A stretch of DNA of 41,209 nucleotides from Ilumatobacter sp. (GTDB taxonomy: Bacteria; Actinomycetota; Acidimicrobiia; Acidimicrobiales; Ilumatobacteraceae): assembly GCA_007693335.1 (NCBI GenBank), contig REDU01000056.1, positions 1 through 41,209 on the forward strand, given 5' to 3'. The first letter of the stretch is position 1. Every line of letters begins with the position of its first letter. The position numbers were made by a program, and so were the translations under genes. Shown here in pieces: positions 1 to 7,310 of the stretch. The notes under the pieces are model-generated. The model ran no database searches. It saw only the letters and a program-made list of their open reading frames with translations, and had not been told where the DNA came from.

Positions 1-901
1 ACCCGCCGAGGGCCCACTCGGCCTGGCCGACGTCGATCACCGAACCCTGGAGGAAGACCGGCACGTCGACGCCCTCACGCACCGACCGGCAGACCTCGAT
101 GTTGAACCCGGTGGGCCCGTGGAAATCGGGCCGGGTCTTCTCGATGGAGAAGATCGAACCGCGGACCACGACCAGGTGGTCGACGCCGGCCGGAACGAGT
201 TCAGCGGCCATCACGGGTGCCAGCTCGGGGGTGATACCCGCCCACGGCGCGAGCTCGTCGCACGACAGACGGAGCCCGACCACCGCGTCACCCACGGCCC
301 AGCGGACGGCCTCGATCACCTGACGGGCGAACAGCAGCTTGTCGTGCCCCCACGGGTCGTCGCGCTGATTGGTCAGACCCGACAGGAACTGGCGGACGAG
401 ACTGTGCTGGCCGGCATTGATCTCGACGCCGTCGCAGCCGGCGGCCACGGCTCGTGCCGCCGCCTCGCCGAAGCCGCGCACCACGGCGGCGATGTCGTCG
501 GCCTCCATCCACTTGGGGACCTCCCGGGAGTTCACCTCGGGCACCCGCGACGGTGCCAGCAGCGCCTGCTGGCCGTACGCCGACGATCCCTGTCCCCCGG
601 CGTGGTCGAGCGAGGCGAGCACGAGCGTGCCGTGCGGACGGCAGGCCTCGACCACCGAGGTCCACCCGTCGCTGCACCGTTCGGCCAGGGGCGACCGCTC
701 GTACGGCCAGTCGGACGGGTGCACGCTGGCTCCCTCGACCACGACGATGCCGGCTCCGCCGCGGGCCCGTCGCTCGTAGTAGGCGGTGTGCCGGTGGGTG
801 AGCCGGCGCTCGTCGTCACCGAGGTTCGTCACGTGGGGGCCGAACATCACCCGGTTCGGCGCAGTGCATGATCCCAGGGTGATCGGCTCGAGCAGTCGCA
901 T
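1..901 (-). CDS. Mycofactocin-type FadH/OYE family oxidoreductase (3' end outside window)
   Basis: Reading leftwards from an ATG at 899-901, a frame stays open to the window edge (about 300 residues). It begins MRLLEPITLGSCTAPNRVMF, the typical N-terminus of Old Yellow Enzyme/2,4-dienoyl-CoA reductase flavoproteins. An FMN-barrel motif of the type GVEINAGQHSLVRQFLSG follows near residue 165, where family members usually have GVEIxxAHGYLxxQFLSP. These enzymes use FMN, often with an added FeS/FAD half, to reduce activated C=C bonds; that C-terminal half would lie outside the window. It lies downstream of mftABC and plsY on the same strand, which matches the FadH/OYE oxidoreductases known to accompany mycofactocin loci. 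It is 59 bp past plsY, and a half copy of a palindromic repeat sits in that gap, so it may be only partly cotranscribed. Family assignment is firm; the mycofactocin link is inferred from position. Confidence 0.85.
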   Translation of the reverse strand, partial: MRLLEPITLGSCTAPNRVMFGPHVTNLGDDERRLTHRHTAYYERRARGGAGIVVVEGASVHPSDWPYERSPLAERCSDGWTSVVEACRPHGTLVLASLDHAGGQGSSAYGQQALLAPSRVPEVNSREVPKWMEADDIAAVVRGFGEAAARAVAAGCDGVEINAGQHSLVRQFLSGLTNQRDDPWGHDKLLFARQVIEAVRWAVGDAVVGLRLSCDELAPWAGITPELAPVMAAELVPAGVDHLVVVRGSIFSIEKTRPDFHGPTGFNIEVCRSVREGVDVPVFLQGSVIDVGQAEWALGG

Positions 902-932
902 CAGGCGCGATTCTCGCCCCTCGCGCCCTCTG

Positions 933-950
933 TGACCCAACCGTCCGCGG
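933..950. repeat. Half copy of the palindromic intergenic repeat
   Basis: TGACCC followed by AACCGTCCGCGG is the reverse complement of the right arm of the full copies (compare CCGCGGACGGTTCG in copies at 25767 and 35581). The left arm is missing. It lies 10 bp beyond the plsY stop codon, in the gap before the oxidoreductase gene, so it shares the stop-proximal location of the full copies. Confidence 0.55.
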
Positions 951-960
951 TGAGCGACGC

Positions 961-1581
961 TCAGGCCGGCGTGCGCGGACCCGGTCGTGGACCCGATGGG
1001 GCGTCGTCCGAGCGGAGCGCGGGTTCGGTGCGACGGAGCAGCCGTCGCACGTTGTCGACGTGACGGACCAGGATGAGTCCACACAGCCCGACCGCAGCGG
1101 CGAACTCCCATGCGGGAGCGCCCCGGATCGCCATACCGATCGCCGCGGCGCACACCGCCACGATCGATCCGACCGCCGCCGTGCCGGTGACCTTGGTGAC
1201 CAGCCACCAGAGCACGATCACGGCGGTGCCCACGAGGGGCAGCATCACCAGCAGCACGCCAGCTCCGGTGGCCACTCCCTTACCGCCGCGGAAGCGGCGG
1301 GTGACCGGGTACACGTGACCGAGCACGGCGGCTGCGCCGAGCAGGTACCCGGCGGGCCGTCCGTCGACCGCCAGACCGATCCCGGCGGCGATGGCCCCCT
1401 TGGCGGCGTCGAGCACGAACACCCAGATGCCCTTTCGCCAGCCGAGGGCCCGGGTGACGTTGGACGCCCCGGGGTTACCCGAACCGAACGTGGTGATGTC
1501 GACCCCGCTCGCGCGTGCCACCAGGTGCGCGCTCGGGAACGTCCCGAGCAGGTAGACGACGGGCAACCAGATGGCCCACAT
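961..1581 (-). CDS. plsY: Acyl-phosphate:glycerol-3-phosphate acyltransferase PlsY
   Basis: A 206-residue integral membrane protein. PlsY transfers an acyl group from acyl-phosphate to the sn-1 position of glycerol-3-phosphate, the first step of phospholipid synthesis. The family's glycine-rich loops are visible: GSGNPGASNVTR near residues 33-44 (phosphate binding), RGGKGVATG near 98-106, and RHVDNVRRL in the C-terminal part, matching the family RHxxNI motif. About five hydrophobic segments separate them, as in known PlsY. Length is typical. The start is ATG at 1581. It begins only 18 bp after the mftC stop, so it appears to belong to the mycofactocin operon, an unusual setting for a housekeeping lipid gene. 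The C-terminus ends in a short Pro/Arg tail. Confidence 0.95.
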   Translation of the reverse strand: MWAIWLPVVYLLGTFPSAHLVARASGVDITTFGSGNPGASNVTRALGWRKGIWVFVLDAAKGAIAAGIGLAVDGRPAGYLLGAAAVLGHVYPVTRRFRGGKGVATGAGVLLVMLPLVGTAVIVLWWLVTKVTGTAAVGSIVAVCAAAIGMAIRGAPAWEFAAAVGLCGLILVRHVDNVRRLLRRTEPALRSDDAPSGPRPGPRTPA

Positions 1582-1599
1582 GGCGACGTGGGCCCCGCG

Positions 1600-2757
1600 T
1601 CACTTCCGGGTCAGCGTGACGGGCCGGATGGTGCCGGCGACACGGGCGGGCTTCGAGTGATCCATCATCGGCCGGGGCGCCGACGTCACCGCCAGGAGTG
1701 CGGCTTCGCCGTGACCCGAGACGCACTCGGGGTCGGGCCCGTCGAGGGGGAGACCGGTGAAGAACTTGGCGGCCATGCAGCCGCCCTGGCAGGCGTCGTA
1801 GCTGCCGCACGACGCGCACGCCCCGGCCGACCCCGGTTCGCGCAGCGACGTGAACAGCTCGCTCTCGCGCCACACGTCGGTGAAACCGCCGGCGTCGCGC
1901 ACCGAACCGGCCTTGAACTGGTCGTGGATCACGAACGGGCAGGCGTACACGTCGCCGATCGGATCGATCAGGCACACCACCCGACCGGCACCGCACATGT
2001 TCAGCCCGGGCAACGACTCGCCGAGCGCGTTGAGGTGGAAGAACGAATCACCGGTGAGGACGTTGTCGCCGTGGGCGAGCAGCCACTCGTAGATCTGGCG
2101 CTGCTGGGTGTTCGTGGGGTGCAGCTCGTGCCACGAATCGGCGCCCCGACCCGACGGGCGCAGGCGGGTGACCCGGAGCTGTGCACCGTAACCGTCGGCC
2201 AGCGCCTTGAACTCGTCGAGCTGGTCGACGTTGTGGCGGGTGACCACCACCGAGATCTTGAACGGGCCGAACCCGGCGTCGGCGAGGTTGTCCATCGCCC
2301 GGCGGGCCAGGTCGTAGGAGCCCTCGCCGCGCACGGCGTCGTTGGTGACGGCGTCGGTGCCGTCGAGGCTGATCTGGATGTCGAGGTAGTCCATCGCGGT
2401 CAGACGACGGGCCTTGTCGGCGTCGATGAACGCACCGTTGGTGGAGAACTTCACCCCGATGTCGTTGCCGATGGCGTACTCGACCAGCTCGAAGAAGTCG
2501 CGGCGCACCATCGGTTCGCCGCCGCCGATGTTGATGTAGAAGACCTGCAGGGCCCTGAGTTCGTCGAGCACTGCCTTGGCCTCGTCGGTGCTCAGCTCAC
2601 GCGGGTCGCGACGGCCCGACGACGACAGGCAGTGCACGCACTCGAGGTTGCACGCGTACGTGAGCTCCCACGTGAGGCAGATGGGGGCGTCGAGGCCGCG
2701 CTTCATCTGGTCGACGAGTCGGGGCTCGGTCTGGCTAACTGGTGAGGACGCGCTCAT
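1600..2757 (-). CDS. mftC: Mycofactocin maturase, radical SAM/SPASM enzyme MftC
   Basis: A 385-residue radical SAM protein. MftC oxidatively decarboxylates the C-terminal Tyr of MftA and then forms the Val-Tyr crosslink, creating the redox-cofactor precursor. The radical SAM cluster motif is CNLECVHC (C36, C40, C43), followed by a GGGEP SAM-binding motif. The C-terminal half carries the SPASM cysteines, including CGAGRVVC, ACPF and the cluster CASCGSYDACQGGC. The frame is open further upstream to 2892, but ATG at 2757 gives the family N-terminus and overlaps the 3' end of mftB by 23 bp, consistent with translational coupling. mftB precedes it and plsY follows. The order mftA-mftB-mftC is canonical. 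Confidence 0.96.
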   Translation of the reverse strand: MSASSPVSQTEPRLVDQMKRGLDAPICLTWELTYACNLECVHCLSSSGRRDPRELSTDEAKAVLDELRALQVFYINIGGGEPMVRRDFFELVEYAIGNDIGVKFSTNGAFIDADKARRLTAMDYLDIQISLDGTDAVTNDAVRGEGSYDLARRAMDNLADAGFGPFKISVVVTRHNVDQLDEFKALADGYGAQLRVTRLRPSGRGADSWHELHPTNTQQRQIYEWLLAHGDNVLTGDSFFHLNALGESLPGLNMCGAGRVVCLIDPIGDVYACPFVIHDQFKAGSVRDAGGFTDVWRESELFTSLREPGSAGACASCGSYDACQGGCMAAKFFTGLPLDGPDPECVSGHGEAALLAVTSAPRPMMDHSKPARVAGTIRPVTLTRK

Positions 2758-3004
2758 GGAGCATCTCCGATTCGACGAGAGAGGTGAGGGCGGAGCAGAA
2801 CGCCGGCCAGCGGTGCTCGGCGATACCGCAGGACTCGAGGGTGTCGCGCACGGTCGCGTGGTGATCGAGCGCGCTGACCACGCGCACGACATCGGGGTGC
2901 TTCAGGAAGATCAACCGCCTCGTGCCGTAGTGGTACGCGAGCGCACCGAACGGCTCGGGGCGCAGCGCGACCCGATCGTGCAGACCGAGGGCCCGCTCGA
3001 GCAC
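2735..3004 (-). CDS. mftB: Mycofactocin precursor-binding chaperone MftB
   Basis: An 89-residue PqqD-like RiPP recognition element. MftB binds the MftA leader and presents it to MftC. The conserved family core ALRPEPFGALAYHYGTRRL spans about residues 13-31 and is followed by FLKHPDVVRVVSAL, both diagnostic of MftB. The GTG start at 3004 is preceded by GAGGA at a 7-nt spacing; this Shine-Dalgarno overlaps the mftA stop codon, so the gene is probably translated by coupling. It lies 10 bp after mftA and overlaps mftC by 23 bp. Confidence 0.95.
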   Translation of the reverse strand: MLERALGLHDRVALRPEPFGALAYHYGTRRLIFLKHPDVVRVVSALDHHATVRDTLESCGIAEHRWPAFCSALTSLVESEMLHERVLTS

Positions 3005-3014
3005 GAGCGCGTCC

Positions 3015-3188
3015 TCAGTAGACGCCGCACATGCCGTCGATCGAGATCTCCTCGACGAGCAGCTCGTTGTCGAGCAGTTCGTCGGCCAGCACCTCGCCAG
3101 CAGCCGGGGTGGTCGGCTCCGGGGTGGGTGTCGGGATCTCGGTCAGCGTGCTCGCGGGCGCCGGGGTGGTGGTCGTCAGGTCGTCCAT
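3015..3188 (-). CDS. mftA: Mycofactocin precursor peptide MftA
   Basis: A 57-residue ribosomal precursor whose C-terminus reads EEISIDGMCGVY, the hallmark of mycofactocin precursors; the final Val-Tyr pair becomes the redox core after MftC, MftE and MftD action. The segment LADELLDNELLVEEISIDG is the leader recognised by MftB. The N-terminal 30 residues are Thr/Pro-rich (starting MDDLTTTTPAPASTLTEIP). Many known MftA peptides are roughly half this length, so this looks like an added low-complexity extension. A TGA lies two codons upstream of the ATG, so the start cannot move far. A -10 box (TACGAT) ends 8 nt before the ATG, which suggests a leaderless transcript. Confidence 0.95.
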   Translation of the reverse strand: MDDLTTTTPAPASTLTEIPTPTPEPTTPAAGEVLADELLDNELLVEEISIDGMCGVY

Positions 3189-3196
3189 CAGGATTC

Positions 3197-3202
3197 ATCG
3201 TA
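3197..3202 (-). promoter_or_regulatory. -10 box for leaderless transcription of mftA
   Basis: On the minus strand TACGAT (TANNNT consensus) is followed by 8 nt and then the mftA ATG, which places the expected transcription start at or next to the A of the start codon. No clear -35 box is visible. There is no convincing Shine-Dalgarno before mftA, as expected for a leaderless mRNA. Confidence 0.55.
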
Positions 3203-3247
3203 TCGAAGATCTGTCCGAGCAGTGGAGTGCGGGCCACCCGGGGGTCG

Positions 3248-4837
3248 TCACCGGGCCGGGGTGATGGCCTGCACGAACTCGGGTCCTCGTCGGGCCAGGT
3301 GACGCGTCGACAACGCGACACCGCCGCGCATCACCCCCCATCCGACGGCCACCGTGATCACGCCGATCACACTCACCCAACCCACCGAACCGAACGCGTT
3401 CGCCCAGAACAGGGCGAGGAACAGCGGGAGCGTGAACAGGGCGAGCACGACGAGCACACCGAGCAGCAACAGCGCGGAGAGCAGCCCGCGACCGCTCTCG
3501 CCGTGCGCGAACGGGTTGTCGGACTCGGGTGTGGCGATCGGCACGAACGTCGACTGCACGATCGCGCCGCCCACACCGGCCAGGAGCCCGCCGGCGCCCA
3601 CCAGCAGGCCAGCGGGGAGGAATCGCCACTCGCCGGTCACGCCTGCAGCGATCAGGGGCCCGATCACGGCGACGGGGGCGGCCACGACGGCGATCGAGCG
3701 GGCCTTCCCGCGTGCGACGGTGCGGGGTCCGACACCGGTCAGGAGCTCGTTGGTGAGCGCAGGGCCGTCGTTCCCGAAGCTGTTGCCCGCCATGAAGAGC
3801 ACGGCGAGTTGTACGGCACCACCCACCAGCACCGCTCCGCTCCCGGCGCCGTCGCGCAGGAGCGCGGGCGCCAGTACCGCGGCCAGGCCGATCCCGGCGC
3901 CGAGGAACGTCTCGATGGCCGTTCGCGGGGTCCGGAAGCGGGTGAGGATGCTGCGCCACGCCACGGCGCCCGTGGGGCCGCGGCCGCAGAGAGCCCGGCT
4001 CGCGACGCGCCACCCCCGTCGCACCGGACCGGCGTGGGCCGGGTCCGTCCGCCGGCGCACCGACGTCGTGAGGCGGGTGGTCGACCACAGGTAGACCACC
4101 GCGAGCGCAGGCAGGAACATCACGCCTGCGAGGAGGTGGAGTGACGCGGTCAGCATCGAGGTGTCGACCGTCCCGAGTGAGCGACCGAGCTGGCCCATCG
4201 GTGTCCACGACAGCACCTCGGTCAGTCGCTCGCGCGCCGACGGCTCGAGTCGTGACACGACCGGCGGCGCGATCTGGACGGCCACGTAGAACACGAGGCC
4301 GCCCAGTCCCATCATCACCATGCCGAGCCGTGGGGCCCGGTTCACCAGCAGTGCCAGCAGGTTGGTCGCAGTGCGTGCCGCCACGAGCAGCACGAGGAGC
4401 CACGCCACCACCGCGGGCACGATCACCAGCAGCGAGGCGGGTCCGCGCACTGCGCCGACCACCACCCCGATACCGATCGCGATGCCCGCCAGTCCGGGTG
4501 GGCCCGACGCCGTGGCCGACAGCAACCCCAGCGCCCGTTGCCCCTCGGTGAGCGGTTCGATCGCGAGCACGCGGGGGTCGATCGGTTGGCTCACGCCTGC
4601 CACCACCCCGAGCGCCACCACACCGGTGGTCCCGATCACCCCGACCAGGACGTACATCGTGGCCGGATCGCTGATGGTGTGCCCGGCGGTCGCCAGGGCG
4701 GTGGCGCCGATCACGCCGATCACGGCGGACAGCGCAGTGCTGACGATCACGCCGAGGCGGTCGGAACCGTCGCCCTGGAGTGATCCACGCAGCAGCCGCC
4801 AGCGCAGCGCCACGAAGTTCCGGGTCAGTCCAACCAC
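3248..4837 (-). CDS. ABC exporter, multi-spanning permease subunit
   Basis: A protein of about 529 residues dominated by hydrophobic stretches, around a dozen predicted membrane segments, for example VIVSTALSAVIGVIGATALA near the N-terminus and LLLLGVLVVLALFTLPLFLA near residue 460. I recognise no catalytic motif. It is taken as the permease of an ABC exporter because the ATPase gene directly precedes it. The GTG at 4837 overlaps the ATPase stop, sharing 13 bp, and reads VVGLTRNFVALRWRLLRG; the longer open frame to 4975 is Arg-rich and non-family-like. The gene ends 59 bp upstream of mftA on the same strand. The cargo is unknown; a role in moving a mycofactocin-related compound would be guesswork. 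Confidence 0.8.
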   Translation of the reverse strand: MVGLTRNFVALRWRLLRGSLQGDGSDRLGVIVSTALSAVIGVIGATALATAGHTISDPATMYVLVGVIGTTGVVALGVVAGVSQPIDPRVLAIEPLTEGQRALGLLSATASGPPGLAGIAIGIGVVVGAVRGPASLLVIVPAVVAWLLVLLVAARTATNLLALLVNRAPRLGMVMMGLGGLVFYVAVQIAPPVVSRLEPSARERLTEVLSWTPMGQLGRSLGTVDTSMLTASLHLLAGVMFLPALAVVYLWSTTRLTTSVRRRTDPAHAGPVRRGWRVASRALCGRGPTGAVAWRSILTRFRTPRTAIETFLGAGIGLAAVLAPALLRDGAGSGAVLVGGAVQLAVLFMAGNSFGNDGPALTNELLTGVGPRTVARGKARSIAVVAAPVAVIGPLIAAGVTGEWRFLPAGLLVGAGGLLAGVGGAIVQSTFVPIATPESDNPFAHGESGRGLLSALLLLGVLVVLALFTLPLFLALFWANAFGSVGWVSVIGVITVAVGWGVMRGGVALSTRHLARRGPEFVQAITPAR

Positions 4838-5598
4838 GCCAGCGTGCTCCGATCGATCGTGCGCTCGCCGATCACCTCGATGAAGGCGTCTTCGAGCCGT
4901 CGGTCGCCCCTGAGCTCGTCGGTACGGCCGGTGAGCACCACGCGACCGCCGTGGATCACCGCCAGGTGATCGCACAGCCGCTCGACCAGATCCATCACGT
5001 GGCTCGACAGCACGACGGTGCCGCCACCCGAGCGGAACCGCTCGAGCATCGTCCGCATGGTGCGGGCCGACACCGGATCGACGCCCTCGAACGGTTCGTC
5101 GAGCAGCAGCAGACGCGGCCGGTGGAGCAGCGCTGCCGCGAGGGCCGTCTTCTTGCGCATCCCGTGGCTGTAGCCGGCGATCTGCCGGTCGGCGTCGTCG
5201 CTCAACTGCATGACGTCGAAGAGGTCGTCGCTCCGTGCGGCCACGGTGGCGGCCTCGAGGCCCCGCAGTTCGCCGAGTGTCACGAGGAACTCACGGGCAC
5301 TGAGACGTTCGAAGAGCTGGAGGGGGTCGAGCACGGCGCCGATCTCGGCGCGAGCCGCCAGCACGTCGGCGATGGCGTCGATACCGTGCACCCAGATGCG
5401 TCCGGCATCGGGGCGGACGAGCCCCACGACCGAACGCAACGTGGTCGACTTGCCGCTGCCGTTCGGTCCGACCACACCGAAGCAGCTGCCGGCCGGCACC
5501 TCGAGGTGGAGATGATCGAGCGCGACGGTCTCGTCGTAGCGCTTGCTGAGCCCGTGGATGCGCAACGGCGCCGACGATGGGAGCGGCGGTGGCAGCAC
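4825..5598 (-). CDS. ABC transporter ATP-binding protein
   Basis: A 257-residue nucleotide-binding subunit. Walker A is GPNGSGKST near residue 44. The family signature appears as YSHGMRKK near 143, the usual variant in ABC-2 exporters of the natA/drrA group. Walker B is LLLLDEPFEGVD near 162, and the H-loop is SSHVMD near 198. The C-terminus (RRLEDAFIEVIGE) is also typical of that group. It energises the permease encoded by the overlapping downstream gene. The GTG start at 5598 is chosen as the first start of the frame; ATPase homology begins a few residues later (PLRIHGLSKRYDE). The adjacent MFS transporter gene is divergent, 58 bp away. Confidence 0.9.
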   Translation of the reverse strand: MLPPPLPSSAPLRIHGLSKRYDETVALDHLHLEVPAGSCFGVVGPNGSGKSTTLRSVVGLVRPDAGRIWVHGIDAIADVLAARAEIGAVLDPLQLFERLSAREFLVTLGELRGLEAATVAARSDDLFDVMQLSDDADRQIAGYSHGMRKKTALAAALLHRPRLLLLDEPFEGVDPVSARTMRTMLERFRSGGGTVVLSSHVMDLVERLCDHLAVIHGGRVVLTGRTDELRGDRRLEDAFIEVIGERTIDRSTLAWLD

Positions 5599-5643
5599 CC
5601 CGTGAGTCTGGCGCGGATGGGGCCGATTCGCCCCTCACGGGCG

Positions 5644-5649
5644 TACCGT
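5644..5649 (+). promoter_or_regulatory. -10 box for leaderless transcription of the MFS gene
   Basis: TACCGT is followed by 7 nt and then the ATG at 5657. The spacing supports ATG 5657 over the adjacent GTG at 5654 as the start of a leaderless transcript. Confidence 0.45.
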
Positions 5650-5656
5650 CGTCGTG

Positions 5657-6895
5657 ATGTCGGAGGTCGCGAGTGGCACGTGGGCGGCCATGTCGTACCT
5701 CCCCTACCGCCGGCTGTTCTTCAGCTCGGCCATCGTCGTCTTCGGTGTGATGGGTCAGGCCGTGGCACGCGGCTGGTTGGCGCGCGAGCTCACCGGCAAC
5801 AACACGGGCCTCGGCGGCGTCATGCTGGTGTTCGGAGCATCGATGCTGCTCGCGACCCCGCTGGGCGGGGTGGCGGCCGACCGCTACTCCAAGCGCACGG
5901 TGCTGATCTGGTCGGTGGTCGCACTCATGGTGTCGTCGGCGTTCATCGGTGTGGCGGTGGTGGCCGACGAGATCGCCTACTGGATGTTGCTCGTGGCGAG
6001 CGGGATCCAGGCGGCAGCCTTCGCGTTCTACCTCCCGGCTCGGATCGCGCTGATCTCCGAGGTCGTGCCCGCACAGGTGCTCGGCAACGCGATCGTGGTC
6101 GCCCAGATGTCCCAGGAGGCCATGCGGGTGATCGCCCCCGCGCTGGCGGGGGTGTTGATCGGGGTGGCGTGGTTCGGGGTGGGCGGCGTGTTCCTCCTGG
6201 CGGGCGCGGCCAGCGCGGTCTCGGCGGCGCTGTTGTTCGGGCTCCCGCGCGGTGTCGTCCGCGGGTCGACGTCGCGGTCGCCGCTCGCCGAGGTGGTCGA
6301 CGCGGTGCGCTACATGCGGGCCACGCCCGGACTGGGTGTGATCGCCCTGTTGACCGTGGGGGTCGTGATGATCGGGTTCCCGTATCTCACCTTCTTGCCC
6401 ACGCTGGCCGACGAGCGCTTCGGGGTGGGTGCGATCGGCTTCGGGATCATGTCGGGGGTCGCGGGCCTCGGCGCACTGGCCGCCGGCGTGGTCGATGCGC
6501 GCAACAACCGGCACCTCCGGCCGTGGCTCACGATCGCGTGCGCCGGAGTGGCGTTCGGGGTGTCGACCATCGCCCTCGGGTTCGCACCCACGTTCGCCGT
6601 GGGACTGGTCGCCCTGGCGGGGGTCGGGGCCAGCGGTCTCGTGTTCCAGACCTCGACGCAGGCGCTCATGCTGCGACTCTCCGCCCTCGAGTACCACGGC
6701 CGCCTCCAGAGCCTGGTGATCCTGGGGTTCAGCGGGTTCGGTCTGGCGGCGCTCCCACTCGGTCTCCTCGCGGACGCCACCTCGCTGCGGCTGGTGCTGA
6801 TCGGGATGGGCGCCGTCGTGCTCACGATGACTGCGGGGTTCGCCATGACGAGATGGCTGCACCGCCGTCGGCCGTCGCCGCTCGACATCGGTTGA
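5657..6895 (+). CDS. Major facilitator superfamily transporter
   Basis: A 412-residue protein with about 12 hydrophobic helices. The MFS loop 2-3 motif is recognisable as GGVAADRYSKRTVLI near residue 74. Overall layout resembles the DHA3/EntS-like exporters: an N-terminal YRRLFFSSAIVVFGVMGQ, a central basic loop (RGVVRGSTSRSPLAEVVDAV), and a C-terminal SRLQSLVILGFSGFGLAALPLG-type helix. The substrate cannot be read from sequence. It is divergent from the ABC exporter and convergent with the NTF2-like gene; a hairpin covering both stop codons separates it from the latter. The MSEVASG start is supported by a -10 box 7 nt upstream. Confidence 0.88.
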   Translation: MSEVASGTWAAMSYLPYRRLFFSSAIVVFGVMGQAVARGWLARELTGNNTGLGGVMLVFGASMLLATPLGGVAADRYSKRTVLIWSVVALMVSSAFIGVAVVADEIAYWMLLVASGIQAAAFAFYLPARIALISEVVPAQVLGNAIVVAQMSQEAMRVIAPALAGVLIGVAWFGVGGVFLLAGAASAVSAALLFGLPRGVVRGSTSRSPLAEVVDAVRYMRATPGLGVIALLTVGVVMIGFPYLTFLPTLADERFGVGAIGFGIMSGVAGLGALAAGVVDARNNRHLRPWLTIACAGVAFGVSTIALGFAPTFAVGLVALAGVGASGLVFQTSTQALMLRLSALEYHGRLQSLVILGFSGFGLAALPLGLLADATSLRLVLIGMGAVVLTMTAGFAMTRWLHRRRPSPLDIG

Positions 6896-6916
6896 CCGGG
6901 CCGGACGGCCGGGTCA
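6893..6916. terminator. Bidirectional hairpin containing both convergent stop codons
   Basis: Arms TGACCGGGCCG and CGGCCGGGTCA flank the two-base loop GA. Ten of 11 positions pair. The left arm starts with the MFS stop codon TGA and the right arm ends with the complement of the NTF2-like gene's stop. There is no T-tract, so termination is inferred from position and stem strength. Confidence 0.5.
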
Positions 6917-7291
6917 GACGGCCCAGTCGATGCCGCGCATCGTGAGCGACCAGTGCTCGGCGATGCGGTCGCCGGCGATCCGCTGGATCAGCATCCAGGT
7001 GAGCACCGTCGACTCCCCGGTTTCGCGGTTGAGGCCGCGGCTGGTGGCGCGGGTCCAGATCCGGTCGCCACTGATGGTCCGGTCGTCGATGGTCGTCTGG
7101 GGCCTGCACAGGGTGCGCTGGAACTCGCCGATCATCGACTTGTAGTCGCGGCGTGCCACCACCTGGGTGCCGACACCGCTGTGCCGCACGAACGGATCCG
7201 CGAAGATCTCGTCGATCACGTCGAGCTGCGCATCGCGCCACACCTCGTCCCACCAGCGGGTGGTGAGCCGAAGCGCCAGATCCTCGTCCAC
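6914..7291 (-). CDS. NTF2-like (SnoaL/ester-cyclase fold) small protein
   Basis: A 125-residue single-domain protein. The pattern of an N-terminal helix (LRLTTRWWDEVWRDAQLDVIDEIFADPFVRHSG), a central strand pair around RIWTRATSRG, and a C-terminal RIAEHWSLTMRG strand is that of the SnoaL/NTF2-like fold, used for small-molecule isomerisation, hydrolysis or cyclisation. EHW near the end is a recurrent family feature. The substrate is unknown. The GTG start at 7291 follows a -10 box (TACGGT) by 8 nt, suggesting a leaderless, independent gene. It follows cobA on the same strand with a 19-bp gap but has its own promoter. Confidence 0.75.
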   Translation of the reverse strand: MDEDLALRLTTRWWDEVWRDAQLDVIDEIFADPFVRHSGVGTQVVARRDYKSMIGEFQRTLCRPQTTIDDRTISGDRIWTRATSRGLNRETGESTVLTWMLIQRIAGDRIAEHWSLTMRGIDWAV

Positions 7292-7299
7292 GAGGCGCG

Positions 7300-7305
7300 A
7301 CCGTA
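7300..7305 (-). promoter_or_regulatory. -10 box for leaderless transcription of the NTF2-like gene
   Basis: On the minus strand TACGGT is followed by 8 nt and the GTG start at 7291. It lies within the 19 bp separating the gene from cobA. Confidence 0.5.
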
Positions 7306-7310
7306 GCCGG

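Noticed and set aside
1060-2745. 561-codon open frame on the + strand over plsY and mftC
   Set aside because: Antisense shadow; both minus-strand genes have unmistakable family motifs.
4780-6945. 721-codon open frame on the + strand over the ABC ATPase and MFS genes
   Set aside because: Out of frame with the real MFS gene and antisense to the ATPase; Arg/His-rich translation without motifs.
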